Part shown: in pieces, positions 1 through 11,156 of the stretch
Layout: every line of letters begins with the position of its first letter
How positions within the stretch are numbered: position 1 is the stretch's first letter
Source: Streptomyces globosus
GTDB taxonomy: Bacteria; Actinomycetota; Actinomycetes; Streptomycetales; Streptomycetaceae
Direction: 5' to 3'
Length of the DNA stretch: 64,000 nucleotides
Assembly (NCBI RefSeq): GCF_003325375.1
Contig: NZ_CP030862.1
Coordinates: 1,243,501-1,307,500 of the forward strand
The notes under the pieces: model-generated
The model's input: the letters and a program-made list of their open reading frames with translations, nothing else
Told to the model about the DNA's origin: nothing
Databases searched by the model: none
Made by a program: the position numbers and the translations under genes

Positions 1-162
1 CAGCTCGACGGCGGAGACCAGCCGCAGCCGGGTGATCGCCCGGCCCTTGCCGGCGAACCAGCGCTGCCGGGGCAGCCAGGCGCGCAGCATGGGTTCGAGC
101 GGCCCGAGCGGGACGGCGGCCGGACTGCTGTGGCGGCTCCGGGCGGATGCTGCCTCCGACAT
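1..162 (-). CDS. pep2: Maltokinase, N-terminal 54 residues only
   Basis: Family role: ATP-dependent phosphorylation of maltose to maltose 1-phosphate, the donor used by GlgE; cytoplasmic. Seen: an ATG at 162 opens a frame that runs off the left edge. After about 28 variable residues comes WLPRQRWFAGKGR, the typical opening of actinobacterial maltokinases. It lies downstream of treS and glgE on the same strand, the usual order glgE-treS-maltokinase. Only the cap region is visible, so no kinase catalytic residue can be checked. The 173 bp gap to treS holds a strong hairpin, so it may be read at a lower level than treS. Identification rests on the N-terminal motif plus context. Confidence 0.85.
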   Translation of the reverse strand, partial: MSEAASARSRHSSPAAVPLGPLEPMLRAWLPRQRWFAGKGRAITRLRLVSAVEL

Positions 163-307
163 GGCGTCGTCCTTTCCCCGGGCCGTCACAGAATGCGCAG
201 AGTGTCCCGGATGGCGAGGGTTGCTGTCCGGTGGTGGGAGAGTGTCGGGCCGAGATGGTCCCTACGGGGGGCGGGCCGTTGACCCGTTCGGTTCCCGCCC
301 CTGCGGT

Positions 308-333
308 GCGCGCGCCGCGGCGGCGGCGCGCGC
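308..333 (-). terminator. GC-rich hairpin between treS and the maltokinase gene
   Basis: A perfect 11-bp inverted repeat (308-318 with 323-333) has a 4-base loop just after the treS stop codon. No T-tract follows, which is common for streptomycete terminators. Because the maltokinase gene continues on the same strand, it may act as a partial attenuator. Confidence 0.5.
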
Positions 334-335
334 GG

Positions 336-2026
<1,691 letters not shown>

Positions 2027-2030
<4 letters not shown>

Positions 2031-4021
2031 GTGGTGGGTGACCCTCCGGTGGGCGGGGACGGTCGCAGAGCGGTCAGCACGTGCGCGGGCGCGCGGCCCG
2101 GTTCCAGGCGCACGTAGTTCGCCCTGCCCCAGTGATAGGTCTCGCCGGTGAGCTCGTCGCGCACGGCGAGGGACCCGTGCCAGTCGAGGCCGAGTACCGG
2201 CATGTCCAACGAGACCGTCGCCTCCTGGGTGTGGTGCGGATCGAGGTTGACGACCACCAGTACGGAATTGGCGCCCGCGTGCTTCGAATAGGCGATCACC
2301 TGTTCGTTGTCGGTCGGATGGAAGTGGATGTCGCGCAGCTGCTGCAGCGCGGGGTTCTCCCGGCGGATCCGGTTGAGGGCGGTGATCAGGGGGGTGATGG
2401 TGCGGCCCTCGCGCTCGGCGGCCGCCCAGTCCCGCGGCCGCAGCTCGTACTTCTCCGAGTGCAGGTACTCCTCGCTGCCCTCGTGCAGCGGGGTGTTCTC
2501 GCACAGCTCGTAGCCGGCGTAGACGCCCCAGGTCGGCGAGAGCGTGGCGGCCAGGACGGCCCGCACCTCGAAGGCGGGGCGCCCGCCGTGCTGGAGGTAG
2601 GCGTGCAGGATGTCCGGGGTGTTCACGAAGAAGTTCGGGCGCAGGACGGACGCCCAGTGCGCCCCGGCCAGCTCGGTGACGTACTCGGTGAGCTCCGCCT
2701 TGGTGTTGCGCCAGGTGAAGTACGTGTACGACTGCTGGAAGCCGACGGCGGCGAGGGTGTGCACCATCGCGGGTCGGGTGAAGGCCTCCGCCAGGAAGAT
2801 CACGTCCGGGTCGGTCCGGTTGACCGCCGCGATCACCTTCTGCCAGAAGACCACCGGCTTGGTGTGCGGGTTGTCGACGCGGAAGATGCGGACGCCGTGG
2901 TCCATCCAGTGCCGCAGGATGCGGACGGTCTCCTCGACGATGCCGGCCATGTCGGCGTCGAAGTGGACCGGGTAGATGTCCTGGTACTTCTTCGGCGGGT
3001 TCTCCGCGTACGCGATCGTCCCGTCGGGCCGGTGCCGGAACCACTCGGGGTGCTTCTCCACCCACGGGTGGTCGGGGGAGCACTGGAGGGCGAAGTCCAG
3101 CGCGATCTCCAGCCCGAGCTCGCCGGCCCGGGCGACGAACGCGTCGAAATCCTCCAGGGTGCCCAGGTCGGGGTGGACCGCGTCGTGGCCGCCCTCGGGG
3201 GAGCCGATCGCCCACGGCACGCCCGGGTCGCGGCGGGTGGCCGAAAGCGTGTTGTCCGGCCCCTTGCGGAAGGTGGTGCCGATGGGGTGGATCGGCGGCA
3301 GGTAGACGACGTCGAAGCCCATGGCGGCGATGGCGGGCAGCCGTTCGGCGGCAGTACGGAAGGTGCCGCTCACCGGCGCGGCGCCGGGCTCGGTGACGGC
3401 CCCCTCGGACCGGGGGAACATCTCGTACCAGGAGCCGAAGAGGGCCCGCTTGCGCTCCACGAGCAGCGGCAGGGCCTTCGCGGAGCTGACAAGCTCCCGG
3501 TAGGGGCGCCGGGCGAGCGCGGCCTGCGCCAGCGGGTCGAGCGCGGCGGCGTACCGCTCGGCCGCCGGCCGGTCCTCGTCGCGCATGGCGGCCGCCGCGG
3601 CGAGCACGTCGGCCCGGCCGTCGCGCTTGGTGATCCTGGCGGCGGCGCGCTCGTACAGCTCGGCGCCCTCCAGCAGGGTCAGGCCGGGGTCGATCCCCGC
3701 CGGCACCTTGATCGCGGCGGCGGCCCGCCAGGTGGCCAGCGGATCGCTCCAGGCCTCGACGGTGTAGGTCCACCGCCCCTCGGTGTCGGCGGAGACCCGG
3801 GCACCCCAGCGGTCGGTGCCGGGGGCGAGTTCGCGCATCGCAACCGGCGGGCGCAGCCGCCCGCTGGGGTCGCGGAGCACGACGTGGGCGGCGACGGCGT
3901 CGTGGCCCTCGCGGAACACGGTGGCGGACACCTCGAAGACCTCGCCCACCACCGCCTTGGCAGGTCTGGCACCGCAGCCGACGGCGGGGCGGACGTCAAG
4001 GACGGGAATGCGACCGATCAT
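2027..4021 (-). CDS. glgE: Alpha-1,4-glucan:maltose-1-phosphate maltosyltransferase
   Basis: Family role: GH13_3 enzyme that extends alpha-1,4-glucan with maltosyl units from maltose 1-phosphate; cytoplasmic. 664 residues, as expected. ATG at 4021 is chosen because RIPVLDV is the family start and AGGTGAT precedes it; the longer upstream frame is low-quality. N-terminal beta-sandwich about 1-110, helical insert to about 200, then the barrel. Nucleophile Asp383 ([12 protein letters not shown]) and acid/base Glu412 (FLAEAF) are 29 residues apart, the spacing I recall in S. coelicolor GlgE. Head of glgE-treS-maltokinase; divergent from glgP across a 966 bp gap. Confidence 0.96.
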
Positions 4022-4987
4022 GATGGGATCACCTGGGGGCAGTTCGCAGGGCTCGGTGACAACAGGCCGGTCGGGACGCCGACCGGTAGTGCACGCTCTG
4101 TTCGCTCTGTTTCTAGCCGTTCGGAAGACGGCTGCGCTGCGGGCATGGCCGCTCCTGTCCGCGTTCACTCGGGTGGCGGGGAAGGGCTGGGCGGGGGGTG
4201 CCGTGCAGGTACGCGGGGAGCCCTTCCCAGTCTCGCCCGGCCCAATCCGCACCTCCGGTCAACTACTCGTGCGTAGCGCGTAACGCCGGACCGACATGCT
4301 CCGGACCGGGGGGTGATGCTCCGTCAAGTCGTTTGGAGCCAGCGGTCGCGTCCCTCGGCACGCTTGCCACAACCGCCACTTGCGTGGTCTCCCGGACTGG
4401 TGCGAACCCGCCGAACCCGCCCATCCCGCAAGGGCGTGCGACGGCCGGAAACCTCCTCGACGGCGTCGATTTCCGGCCGTTGTGGACGAGCGCCGGACAC
4501 CCGCCGCCGGAACCGGAGGCACGGACACCGCGCCTGCGCCCCTCGTGCGCCTCCAACTCGCCTTGGCAGCACGGGATTTCACCGGCAGCGCAGCTCCGCA
4601 CCGCCGGGCCGGGGGCGCCCGGGCCCGCCCGGACCGGCCGGAGGCCGCCGTACGCGGTCCGCCGGCGCCCCGGGAGACCTGCGGCGGCCCGCGGCGCGGG
4701 TCCCGCAGCGCCCGCGCAGGGGGCCGGCATGATCGCCCGGTCGGGGGAGCCCGGCACGGCCGCCACCCACCCACCCGATCCGGTCACACCCCTGCGGCGC
4801 GCACCGGCGCCCGAGGCGCCCTCAGGCGGGGCCGGACCGGTTCGAGGAGTGCTTGCAGGGCGGTGGGGAGCCGCGGCGGCCCCGTGGCCGCCGGGGCCCG
4901 GCGCGGCTAGCCTTCCGGGGGTTGTTGCGCGGGCGCACAGCGTGGTGCGGCCGCTCCGGTCCGCACTCGCCTGCGAAGGTGGAACGC
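4022..4987. other. Long divergent intergenic region between glgE and glgP
   Basis: 966 bp without a convincing gene. Both strands have open frames, but these are Pro/Arg/Gly/Ala-rich translations with no domain or good ribosome site, as high-GC DNA produces by chance. It must hold the divergent promoters of glgE and glgP. The only clear structure is the 40-nt hairpin at 4441-4480. A weak CACGC/GCGTG repeat near 4358-4385 is not convincing as an operator. Confidence 0.6.
4441..4480. repeat. Perfect 11-bp inverted repeat with nested inner stem
   Basis: ACGGCCGGAAA (4441-4451) pairs perfectly with TTTCCGGCCGT (4470-4480). Inside, TCGAC/GTCGA (4457-4469) forms a second stem closing a 3-base loop, leaving CCTCC unpaired on one side. 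It sits hundreds of bases from either neighbouring start codon. It could be a terminator for an unannotated short transcript, a structured RNA or a protein site. Function unknown. Confidence 0.6.
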
Positions 4988-7639
4988 GTGAAGGCTATCC
5001 GTCGATTCACCGTACGCCCCGTCCTGCCCCCGCCGCTGCTGCCGCTCGCCGACCTCGCGCGCAACCTGCGCTGGTCGTGGCACACGGAGACCCGCGAACT
5101 CTTCCAATCCGTCGACCCCGAGGGCTGGCAGGCCGCGAGCGGCGACCCCGTCCGCCTGCTCGGCTCCGTCTCCGCCGCCCGCCTCGACGCCCTGGCGTCC
5201 GACCGCCGGTTCCTGCGCCGGCTCGCCGTCGCCGCCGCCGACCTCGACGACTACGTGCACGGCGCCCGCTGGTACCAGACCCACGAGGACGTCGCCGACC
5301 TCCCCGCCGCCATCGCCTACTTCTCACCCGAGTTCGGCATCACCGCCGCCCTGCCCCAGTACTCCGGCGGCCTCGGGATCCTCGCCGGCGACCACCTGAA
5401 GGCCGCCAGCGACCTCGGCGCCCCCCTCATCGGCGTCGGGCTCCTCTACCGGCACGGCTACTTCCGCCAGTCCCTCTCCCGCGACGGCTGGCAGCAGGAG
5501 CACTACCCGGTCCTCGACCCCAACGAGCTCCCGCTCTCCCTGCTGCGGGACGCCGACGGCGCCCCCGCGCGGGTCACCCTCTCCCTGCCGGGCGGCCGCG
5601 CCCTGCACGCCCACATCTGGCAGGCCCGCGTCGGCCGCGTCCCGCTGCTGCTCCTCGACTCCGACGTGGAGGACAACGACGCCGGCGCCCGGGAGGTGAC
5701 CGACCGGCTCTACGGCGGCGGCAGCGACCACCGGCTGCTCCAGGAGATGCTGCTCGGCATCGGCGGCGTCCGCGCCGTCCGCACCTACTGCGCCCTCACC
5801 GGCCACCCCGAGCCCGAGGTCTTCCACACCAACGAGGGCCACGCCGGCTTCCTCGGCCTGGAGCGCATAAGGGAACTCGACGGGGCGCAGGACCTCGGCT
5901 TCGACGCCGCCCTGGAGGCGGTCCGCGCCGGCACGGTCTTCACCACCCACACCCCAGTCCCCGCCGGCATCGACCGCTTCGACCGGGCGCTGGTCGCCCG
6001 CCACTTCGGACCCGGCGGCGAGCTCGACGGCGTGCCCCTCGACCGGATCCTGGAGCTCGGCGCCGAGACCTACCCCGGCGGCGACCCCGGCGTCTTCAAC
6101 ATGGCCGTGATGGGCCTGCGCCTCGCCCAGCGCGCCAACGGCGTCTCCACCCTCCACGGCGCCGTCAGCCGGGGCATGTTCGCCGGGCTGTGGCCGGGAT
6201 TCGACCCCGCGGACGTCCCCATCACCTCCGTGACCAACGGCGTGCACGCCCCGACGTGGGTGGCCCCCGAGGTCGTCCGGCTCGGCGCGCGGCAGATCGG
6301 CGCCGGCCGCACCGAGGACGCCCTGTCGGTCGGCGGCTCCCAGCGCTGGGACGCCGTCGCCGACATCCCCGACCAGGACATCTGGGAGCTGCGCCGGGGC
6401 CTGCGCGAGCAGCTGGTGCTGGAGGTGCGCGAGCGGCTGCGGGCCTCCTGGCGCCAGCGGGGCGCCGCCGAGGCCGAGCTCGGCTGGGTGGACTCCGTCC
6501 TCGATCCGGACGTCCTCACCATCGGCTTCGCCCGGCGCGTGCCCTCGTACAAGCGGCTCACGCTGATGCTGCGCGACCCCGAGCGGCTGCGCCGGCTGCT
6601 GCTGGACCCCGAGCGGCCGGTGCAGATCGTCGTCGCCGGCAAGGCGCACCCGGCCGACGACGGCGGCAAGCGGCTTGTGCAGGAGCTGGTGCGCTTCTCC
6701 GACGACCCGCGCGTGCGGCACCGCATCGTCTTCCTGCCCGACTACGGCATGGGCATGGCCCAGAAGCTCTACCCGGGCTGCGACGTGTGGCTGAACAACC
6801 CGCTGCGCCCGCTGGAGGCCTGCGGCACGAGCGGGATGAAGGCCGCGCTCAACGGCTGCCTCAACCTGTCCGTGCTCGACGGCTGGTGGGACGAGTGGTT
6901 CGAGCCCGACTTCGGCTGGGCGATCCCCACGGCCGACGTCGGCACGGACGAGGACCGGCGCGACGACCTGGAGGCGAAGGCCCTCTACGAGCTGGTCGAG
7001 CAGCGGGTCGCGCCCCGGTTCTACGACCGCGCCGACCGCAGCGGGCTGCCGGTGCGGTGGATCGAGATGGTCCGGCGCACCCTCGTCTCCCTCGGCCCCA
7101 AGGTGCTCGCGGGGCGGATGGTGCGCGAGTACGTGGAGCGGCTCTACGCGCCGGCGGCCCGCGCCCACCGGGCGATGAACCAGGACGCCGCGCGGGACCT
7201 CGCCTGGTGGAAGGGCCGCGTCCGCGCGGCCTGGCCGCAGGTCGCCGTCGAGCACGTGGAGGCGCAGGCGGCGGCGCCCGTCGGCGGCACCGCCGAGCTG
7301 GGGGCGACCCTCACGCTGCGGGTGCGGGTGGCGCTCGACGCGCTCGCCCCCGAGGACGTCGAGGTACAGGCCGTCGCGGGCCGGGTGGACCCGCAGGACG
7401 TCATCCGCGACGGGCGGGCCTTCCCCCTCAAGCCGGCCGGCGGGCCCGACCTGGAAGGCCGCTGGGTGTACGAGGGGCCGCTCGCCCTGGACCGCACGGG
7501 GGCCTTCGGGTACACGGTGCGGATCCTGCCCTCGCACCCGCTGCTGGCCTCGCCGGCCGAACTGGGGCTGGTCGCGGCCCCGGCAGACGGCGACACGGCC
7601 GGGGAGACGGGCCCGCAGGGCGGCGTCATCCTGCGATAG
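4988..7639 (+). CDS. glgP: Alpha-glucan (maltodextrin/glycogen) phosphorylase
   Basis: Family role: PLP-dependent phosphorolysis of alpha-1,4-glucan to glucose 1-phosphate. 883 residues. GTG at 4988 is chosen because AAGGTGGA precedes it and the protein then opens with KAIRRFTVRP and RNLRWSWH, the DUF3417 N-terminus of the GlgP2 type. The GT35 domain follows (TNEGHAGF near 285, VTNGVHAP near 420). The PLP lysine is Lys618 in GTSGMKAALNG. Divergent from glgE, so synthesis and breakdown of the same polymer are paired. A hairpin follows the stop. Confidence 0.95.
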   Translation: MKAIRRFTVRPVLPPPLLPLADLARNLRWSWHTETRELFQSVDPEGWQAASGDPVRLLGSVSAARLDALASDRRFLRRLAVAAADLDDYVHGARWYQTHEDVADLPAAIAYFSPEFGITAALPQYSGGLGILAGDHLKAASDLGAPLIGVGLLYRHGYFRQSLSRDGWQQEHYPVLDPNELPLSLLRDADGAPARVTLSLPGGRALHAHIWQARVGRVPLLLLDSDVEDNDAGAREVTDRLYGGGSDHRLLQEMLLGIGGVRAVRTYCALTGHPEPEVFHTNEGHAGFLGLERIRELDGAQDLGFDAALEAVRAGTVFTTHTPVPAGIDRFDRALVARHFGPGGELDGVPLDRILELGAETYPGGDPGVFNMAVMGLRLAQRANGVSTLHGAVSRGMFAGLWPGFDPADVPITSVTNGVHAPTWVAPEVVRLGARQIGAGRTEDALSVGGSQRWDAVADIPDQDIWELRRGLREQLVLEVRERLRASWRQRGAAEAELGWVDSVLDPDVLTIGFARRVPSYKRLTLMLRDPERLRRLLLDPERPVQIVVAGKAHPADDGGKRLVQELVRFSDDPRVRHRIVFLPDYGMGMAQKLYPGCDVWLNNPLRPLEACGTSGMKAALNGCLNLSVLDGWWDEWFEPDFGWAIPTADVGTDEDRRDDLEAKALYELVEQRVAPRFYDRADRSGLPVRWIEMVRRTLVSLGPKVLAGRMVREYVERLYAPAARAHRAMNQDAARDLAWWKGRVRAAWPQVAVEHVEAQAAAPVGGTAELGATLTLRVRVALDALAPEDVEVQAVAGRVDPQDVIRDGRAFPLKPAGGPDLEGRWVYEGPLALDRTGAFGYTVRILPSHPLLASPAELGLVAAPADGDTAGETGPQGGVILR

Positions 7640-7656
7640 CGGCACAGCGCACAGCC

Positions 7657-7688
7657 GGGGCGGGCGGGGCGAGGGCCCTGCCCGCCCC
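7657..7688 (+). terminator. Hairpin after glgP
   Basis: GGGGCGGGC (7657-7665) pairs with GCCCGCCCC (7680-7688), a 9-bp GC stem starting 18 bases after the glgP stop. Confidence 0.6.
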
Positions 7689-7861
7689 TTCGCGCGCCGG
7701 GGGGGGCGGCCCGTACGGCGGCAGCGGGCGGCCCCGGGCGGGTGAACCTCCGAACGCGTGCGCAAGCCGCGCCGCCGCGGCGTGCGGGGCCGCTCCTACG
7801 CTGCCCGCTGGACGCCACCGCCGACCGCGCGTCCAGCGCCGACAGAACGGACACCGCCCCC

Positions 7862-8395
7862 ATGCGCCTTCGCAGCACCGCCGCAGCCCTCCTCACCGCC
7901 CTCGCCCTCGCCGTCCCGGCGGGCACCGCGGCCGCCGACCAGCACGACAAGGACCTCGGCAGGCTGGACTACCTGATCGGTGGCGGACACGGCGGCGACG
8001 AGCACCGGTCCATCCGCCCCGCCGGCCTCGACACCTGCTACGAGCTGAACGGCACCTCGCACGACAAGCCCGCCACCGCCGTCAGCAACGGGACGGAGGG
8101 GCGGGCGTACCTCTTCCCGGACCGCGGCTGCAGCGGCCGGCCCGAGCGGATCCTGGAGCCGGGCGACCGGGTGTACGACGTGCACGTCCGCTCGGTGTTC
8201 TTCACGCCGGTCGACCGCCACGGCCACGACGAGGGCGGCCTCGGCGACGGCGGGTTCTCCGGCGACCGCGGCGACTTCGCCGGCGGGGAGGCCGGCCCGC
8301 AGGAGGCGCCGCCGGCCGGGCACGAGGCCGCGCAGGAGGACCGGCGCGCGCAGCGGTCCGGCGCCTTCGACGCGGTCTTCGCGGCCATCCCCTAG
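7862..8395 (+). CDS. Small secreted protein of unknown function
   Basis: 177 residues, not recognised. ATG at 7862 is preferred over the upstream frame start because it gives a clean Sec signal peptide (basic start, Ala/Leu core) with likely cleavage after about residue 26. The mature part has two Cys, in DTCYELNG and DRGCSGR, that could form a disulfide, then RVYDVHVRSVFF, and a disordered Gly/Glu/Asp-rich second half. The Cys-bearing part resembles small beta-rich secreted actinomycete proteins, but I cannot name a family. The ribosome site is weak. Monocistronic, between glgP and a convergent peptidase. Confidence 0.7.
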   Translation: MRLRSTAAALLTALALAVPAGTAAADQHDKDLGRLDYLIGGGHGGDEHRSIRPAGLDTCYELNGTSHDKPATAVSNGTEGRAYLFPDRGCSGRPERILEPGDRVYDVHVRSVFFTPVDRHGHDEGGLGDGGFSGDRGDFAGGEAGPQEAPPAGHEAAQEDRRAQRSGAFDAVFAAIP

Positions 8396-8431
8396 TGCTG
8401 CCGGCCCGGCCGCCGACGCGGGCATGGAACA

Positions 8432-8465
8432 GGGCCGTCCGGGAGGGTCTCCCCCCGGACGGCCC
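8432..8465. terminator. Bidirectional terminator hairpin
   Basis: GGGCCGTCCGG (8432-8442) and CCGGACGGCCC (8455-8465) form a perfect 11-bp stem between the convergent secreted-protein and M4 peptidase genes. Confidence 0.75.
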
Positions 8466-8506
8466 CGTGTCGTGTCAGCCGGTGTGCCCCATCCGCCCGC
8501 CCGGGG

Positions 8507-10774
8507 TCAGAAGGTCAGCTTCCAGCTGTTGATGTAGCCGGTGTCCCAGCTGGCGAGGTCCGCGACGCGGAGCTTCCAGACGCCGTTCGCGACCTCGGAG
8601 GAGGCGTTCACGGTGAAGGACTGGACGATGTTGTCCGCGCTGCCGCCGCTGCGGTTGCGCAGGTTGTAGACGGTGCCGTCGGGGGCGACCAGGTCGACCC
8701 GCAGGTCACCGACGTACGTGTGGACGATGTTGACGTCCACCTTCAGGGCGCTCGACGCGTTGCCGGAGCGGGTCACCGTGATCGGGGACTCGACCGTGGC
8801 GTTGTCCCGGATCTGGTAGTCGGCGGTGTTCTCGAAGACGTTCTGCTCGCCCGTGCCGACGGTCCAGGTGAAGGAGGCCGTACCCGACTTGTTGGCGGAG
8901 TCGGTCACCGTCACCGTCACGTTGGACGTGCCCGCGGTGGTCGCCGTGCCCGAGATCAGACCCGTGGAGGAGTTGATCGACAGGCCGGCCGGCAGCCCGG
9001 TGGCGGAGTAGGCCAGCGCACCGGGGTTGGTGCTGGTCGCCTGGACCTGGAGGCTGACCGCGGTGCCCACGGCGGTGTTCTGGTTCGGGATCGCCGTGAC
9101 CGTGACGCCGTCGCTGATGCGGGCGCCGACGTTGATGGCGGCCCAGGCGTTGGCCGTGTTGTTGTACGTGGCCGAGCCCTGGCCGTACAGGTCGGCGGCG
9201 GCCTGGAGGGTCGCCGTGCGGGCGGCCGCGTAGTTGGTGTTCGACTTGAAGTAGCCGACCGTCAGCGCGCGGAACCAGATCTTCGAGGCGGCGTCGCGCC
9301 CGATGGGCGTGACCGGGAGGTTGTCGTAGGTCGGCGAGTCGTAGCTCACGCCGTTGACGACCTTGGCGCCGGAGCCCTCGGAGGCCAGGTAGTACCAGTG
9401 GTTGGCCGGGCCCGAGGAGTAGTGGACGTCGATGTTGCCGAGGCCCGAGTACCAGTAGTCCTTGGAGGAGCCGTCCTTGCTCGGCTTGTCCATGTAGCGC
9501 AGCGGGGTGCCGTTGCCGCGGATGTCGATCTTCTCGCCGACCAGGTAGTCGCCGACGTCCTGCGGGTTGTCGGCGTAGAACTCGACGGCCGCCGCCATGA
9601 TGTCGGAGGTCGCCTCGTTCAGGCCGCCGGGCTCGCCGCTGTAGGTCATGTTGCCGGTGACCGAGGTGAGGCCGTGGGTCATCTCGTGCGCGGCCACGTC
9701 GGTGGAGGTCAGCGGCTTGGCGTTGCCGTCGCCGTCGCCGTAGGTCATGCAGAAGCAGGAGTCCTGCCAGAACGCGTTCACGTAGTTGTTGCCGTAGTGG
9801 ACGCGGCTGTAGGGGGCGACGCCGTCGTTGCGCAGGCCGTTGCGGCCGTGCACGTTCTTGAAGTAGTCCCACGTGACCGCGGCGCCGTAGTGGGCGTCCG
9901 CGCCGGCCGTCTCCAGGTTGGAGGGCGAGCCGTTGCCCCAGACGTCGTCCGGGCCGGAGAAGAGGGTGCCGGTGCCGGAGCTGCCGCGGTTGAGGTTGTA
10001 CGTCTTGTGGCTGCCGCGGTTCGCGTCCGTCAGGGTGTAGTTGCTGCCGGACTGGCTCGTTCCGAGGGTGACCTGGCCGCTGTACATGGTGTTGCCGGTG
10101 CCGGTCTCGACGGCCTGCCACTCGGTGATCTTCGCGCCGGTCTTGGCGTCGGTGACCACGTGCAGCTCGTTCGGGGTGCCGTCGTGCTGGAGGCCGCCGA
10201 CGACGGTCTCCCAGGCGAGGACGGGTGCGCCCTCGGCCGCCCAGATCACCTTGCGGGCGTTCTTGGCGGGCTTGGCGTCCTTCGACCCCGCCGAGTTGGC
10301 GGCGGACAGGGCCTGGCCCTCGGCGGCGGCCGGGGTGACCGCGGCGTCCGTGGTCGGCACCTTGATCTCGTGGTTCGTGGCCTTGGTGACGCTCTTGGTG
10401 GTGCCGTTCTTCGCGTGGACCGTCAGGTCGCCGCCGAGCACCGGCAGGCCCGCGTACGTCCGTTCGTACGTGGTGTGCGTGGTGCCGTCCGCGTCCTTGA
10501 CGACGTCGCGGACGATGAGCTTCTCCTGGCCGCCGAGGCCCAGTGCCCTGGCCGCCTGGGCGGTGGCGGAGGTCGCCTCGGAGAGGAGCGTCGCACGCTC
10601 GGAGGGGCTGAGCTTGAGGGGTGCCGCGCCGGGGTTGGCCTTGGCGGCGGCGGGCGCCTTGGACGCAGCGCTGTCGGCGGTGGCGCTGCCGGCCTGGATG
10701 CCGACGGCGAGCATCGCGGCCGCGGCGACGAGTGCGCCGGCCGCGGTGGCGCGCCTGTGGGGGGTGGGACTCAA
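8507..10774 (-). CDS. Secreted M4 (thermolysin-type) zinc metallopeptidase with Ig-like and P/homoB domains
   Basis: Family role: extracellular neutral endopeptidase. Order: signal peptide (about 1-37), FTP and pro-region (to about 205), M4 catalytic domain with AAHEMTHGL (two zinc His plus catalytic Glu, near 360) and third ligand in GGLNEATSD, a putative-Ig domain (LPAGLSIN, TTAGTSNVTVTV) and a C-terminal P/homoB domain. TTG at 10774 is preferred because AAGGAG lies 6 bases upstream; another in-frame TTG at 10792 overlaps that site. 755 residues. Made as a zymogen processed at both ends, by family knowledge. Transcribed alone. Confidence 0.93.
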   Translation of the reverse strand: MSPTPHRRATAAGALVAAAAMLAVGIQAGSATADSAASKAPAAAKANPGAAPLKLSPSERATLLSEATSATAQAARALGLGGQEKLIVRDVVKDADGTTHTTYERTYAGLPVLGGDLTVHAKNGTTKSVTKATNHEIKVPTTDAAVTPAAAEGQALSAANSAGSKDAKPAKNARKVIWAAEGAPVLAWETVVGGLQHDGTPNELHVVTDAKTGAKITEWQAVETGTGNTMYSGQVTLGTSQSGSNYTLTDANRGSHKTYNLNRGSSGTGTLFSGPDDVWGNGSPSNLETAGADAHYGAAVTWDYFKNVHGRNGLRNDGVAPYSRVHYGNNYVNAFWQDSCFCMTYGDGDGNAKPLTSTDVAAHEMTHGLTSVTGNMTYSGEPGGLNEATSDIMAAAVEFYADNPQDVGDYLVGEKIDIRGNGTPLRYMDKPSKDGSSKDYWYSGLGNIDVHYSSGPANHWYYLASEGSGAKVVNGVSYDSPTYDNLPVTPIGRDAASKIWFRALTVGYFKSNTNYAAARTATLQAAADLYGQGSATYNNTANAWAAINVGARISDGVTVTAIPNQNTAVGTAVSLQVQATSTNPGALAYSATGLPAGLSINSSTGLISGTATTAGTSNVTVTVTDSANKSGTASFTWTVGTGEQNVFENTADYQIRDNATVESPITVTRSGNASSALKVDVNIVHTYVGDLRVDLVAPDGTVYNLRNRSGGSADNIVQSFTVNASSEVANGVWKLRVADLASWDTGYINSWKLTF

Positions 10775-11156
10775 CGCAGACTCCTTCTGCAAGGGGAATC
10801 CGGGCGGCTGGGTGGGCCGCCGGGCAGAACAGGGCTGGTGCGATGAACGGATCGAAGAGTGCCACCCGGGCGCGCCAATGTCAGGGTCGCGTCAAAAACT
10901 TGGCCGGAAAGGGTTCGTTGACCGAGGCGGCGTATCCGCTATCCGAACTCTTCGCCTTCGCGTGCGGAGTCGGGGCCCCAGAATATGGAACTTGGGGTAC
11001 CGGTTGCTAACACTTGAGCAACAAGACCTCGCGTTCGGGCGATCGGCATATGTAGTAAGAGTGTTTGTCGTACTGTTTCCCGGTGCGCCAGTTGCCCGCC
11101 GCCAGGGGAAGCCGCGGGTACGCGCCACAGTCATAGACCGCGTGCCAGGGGGGCCC
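10775..11156. other. Divergent promoter region, peptidase / sugar transferase
   Basis: 382 bp without a gene, less GC-rich than its flanks (10,981-11,085 especially), as expected of promoter DNA. TTGACC-like and TTGACG-like hexamers occur (around 10,918 on the plus strand and 10,890 on the minus strand) but I find no well-spaced -10 partner. Confidence 0.5.

Noticed and set aside
4358..4385. CACGC...GCGTG as a regulator site in the glgE-glgP gap
   Set aside because: Only 5 bp of symmetry with unmatched inner bases; expected by chance at this GC content.
4198..8532. A 1444-codon open frame on the plus strand
   Set aside because: It lies in another frame over glgP and its translation is Arg/Pro/Ala-rich without domains; a by-product of high GC at third codon positions.
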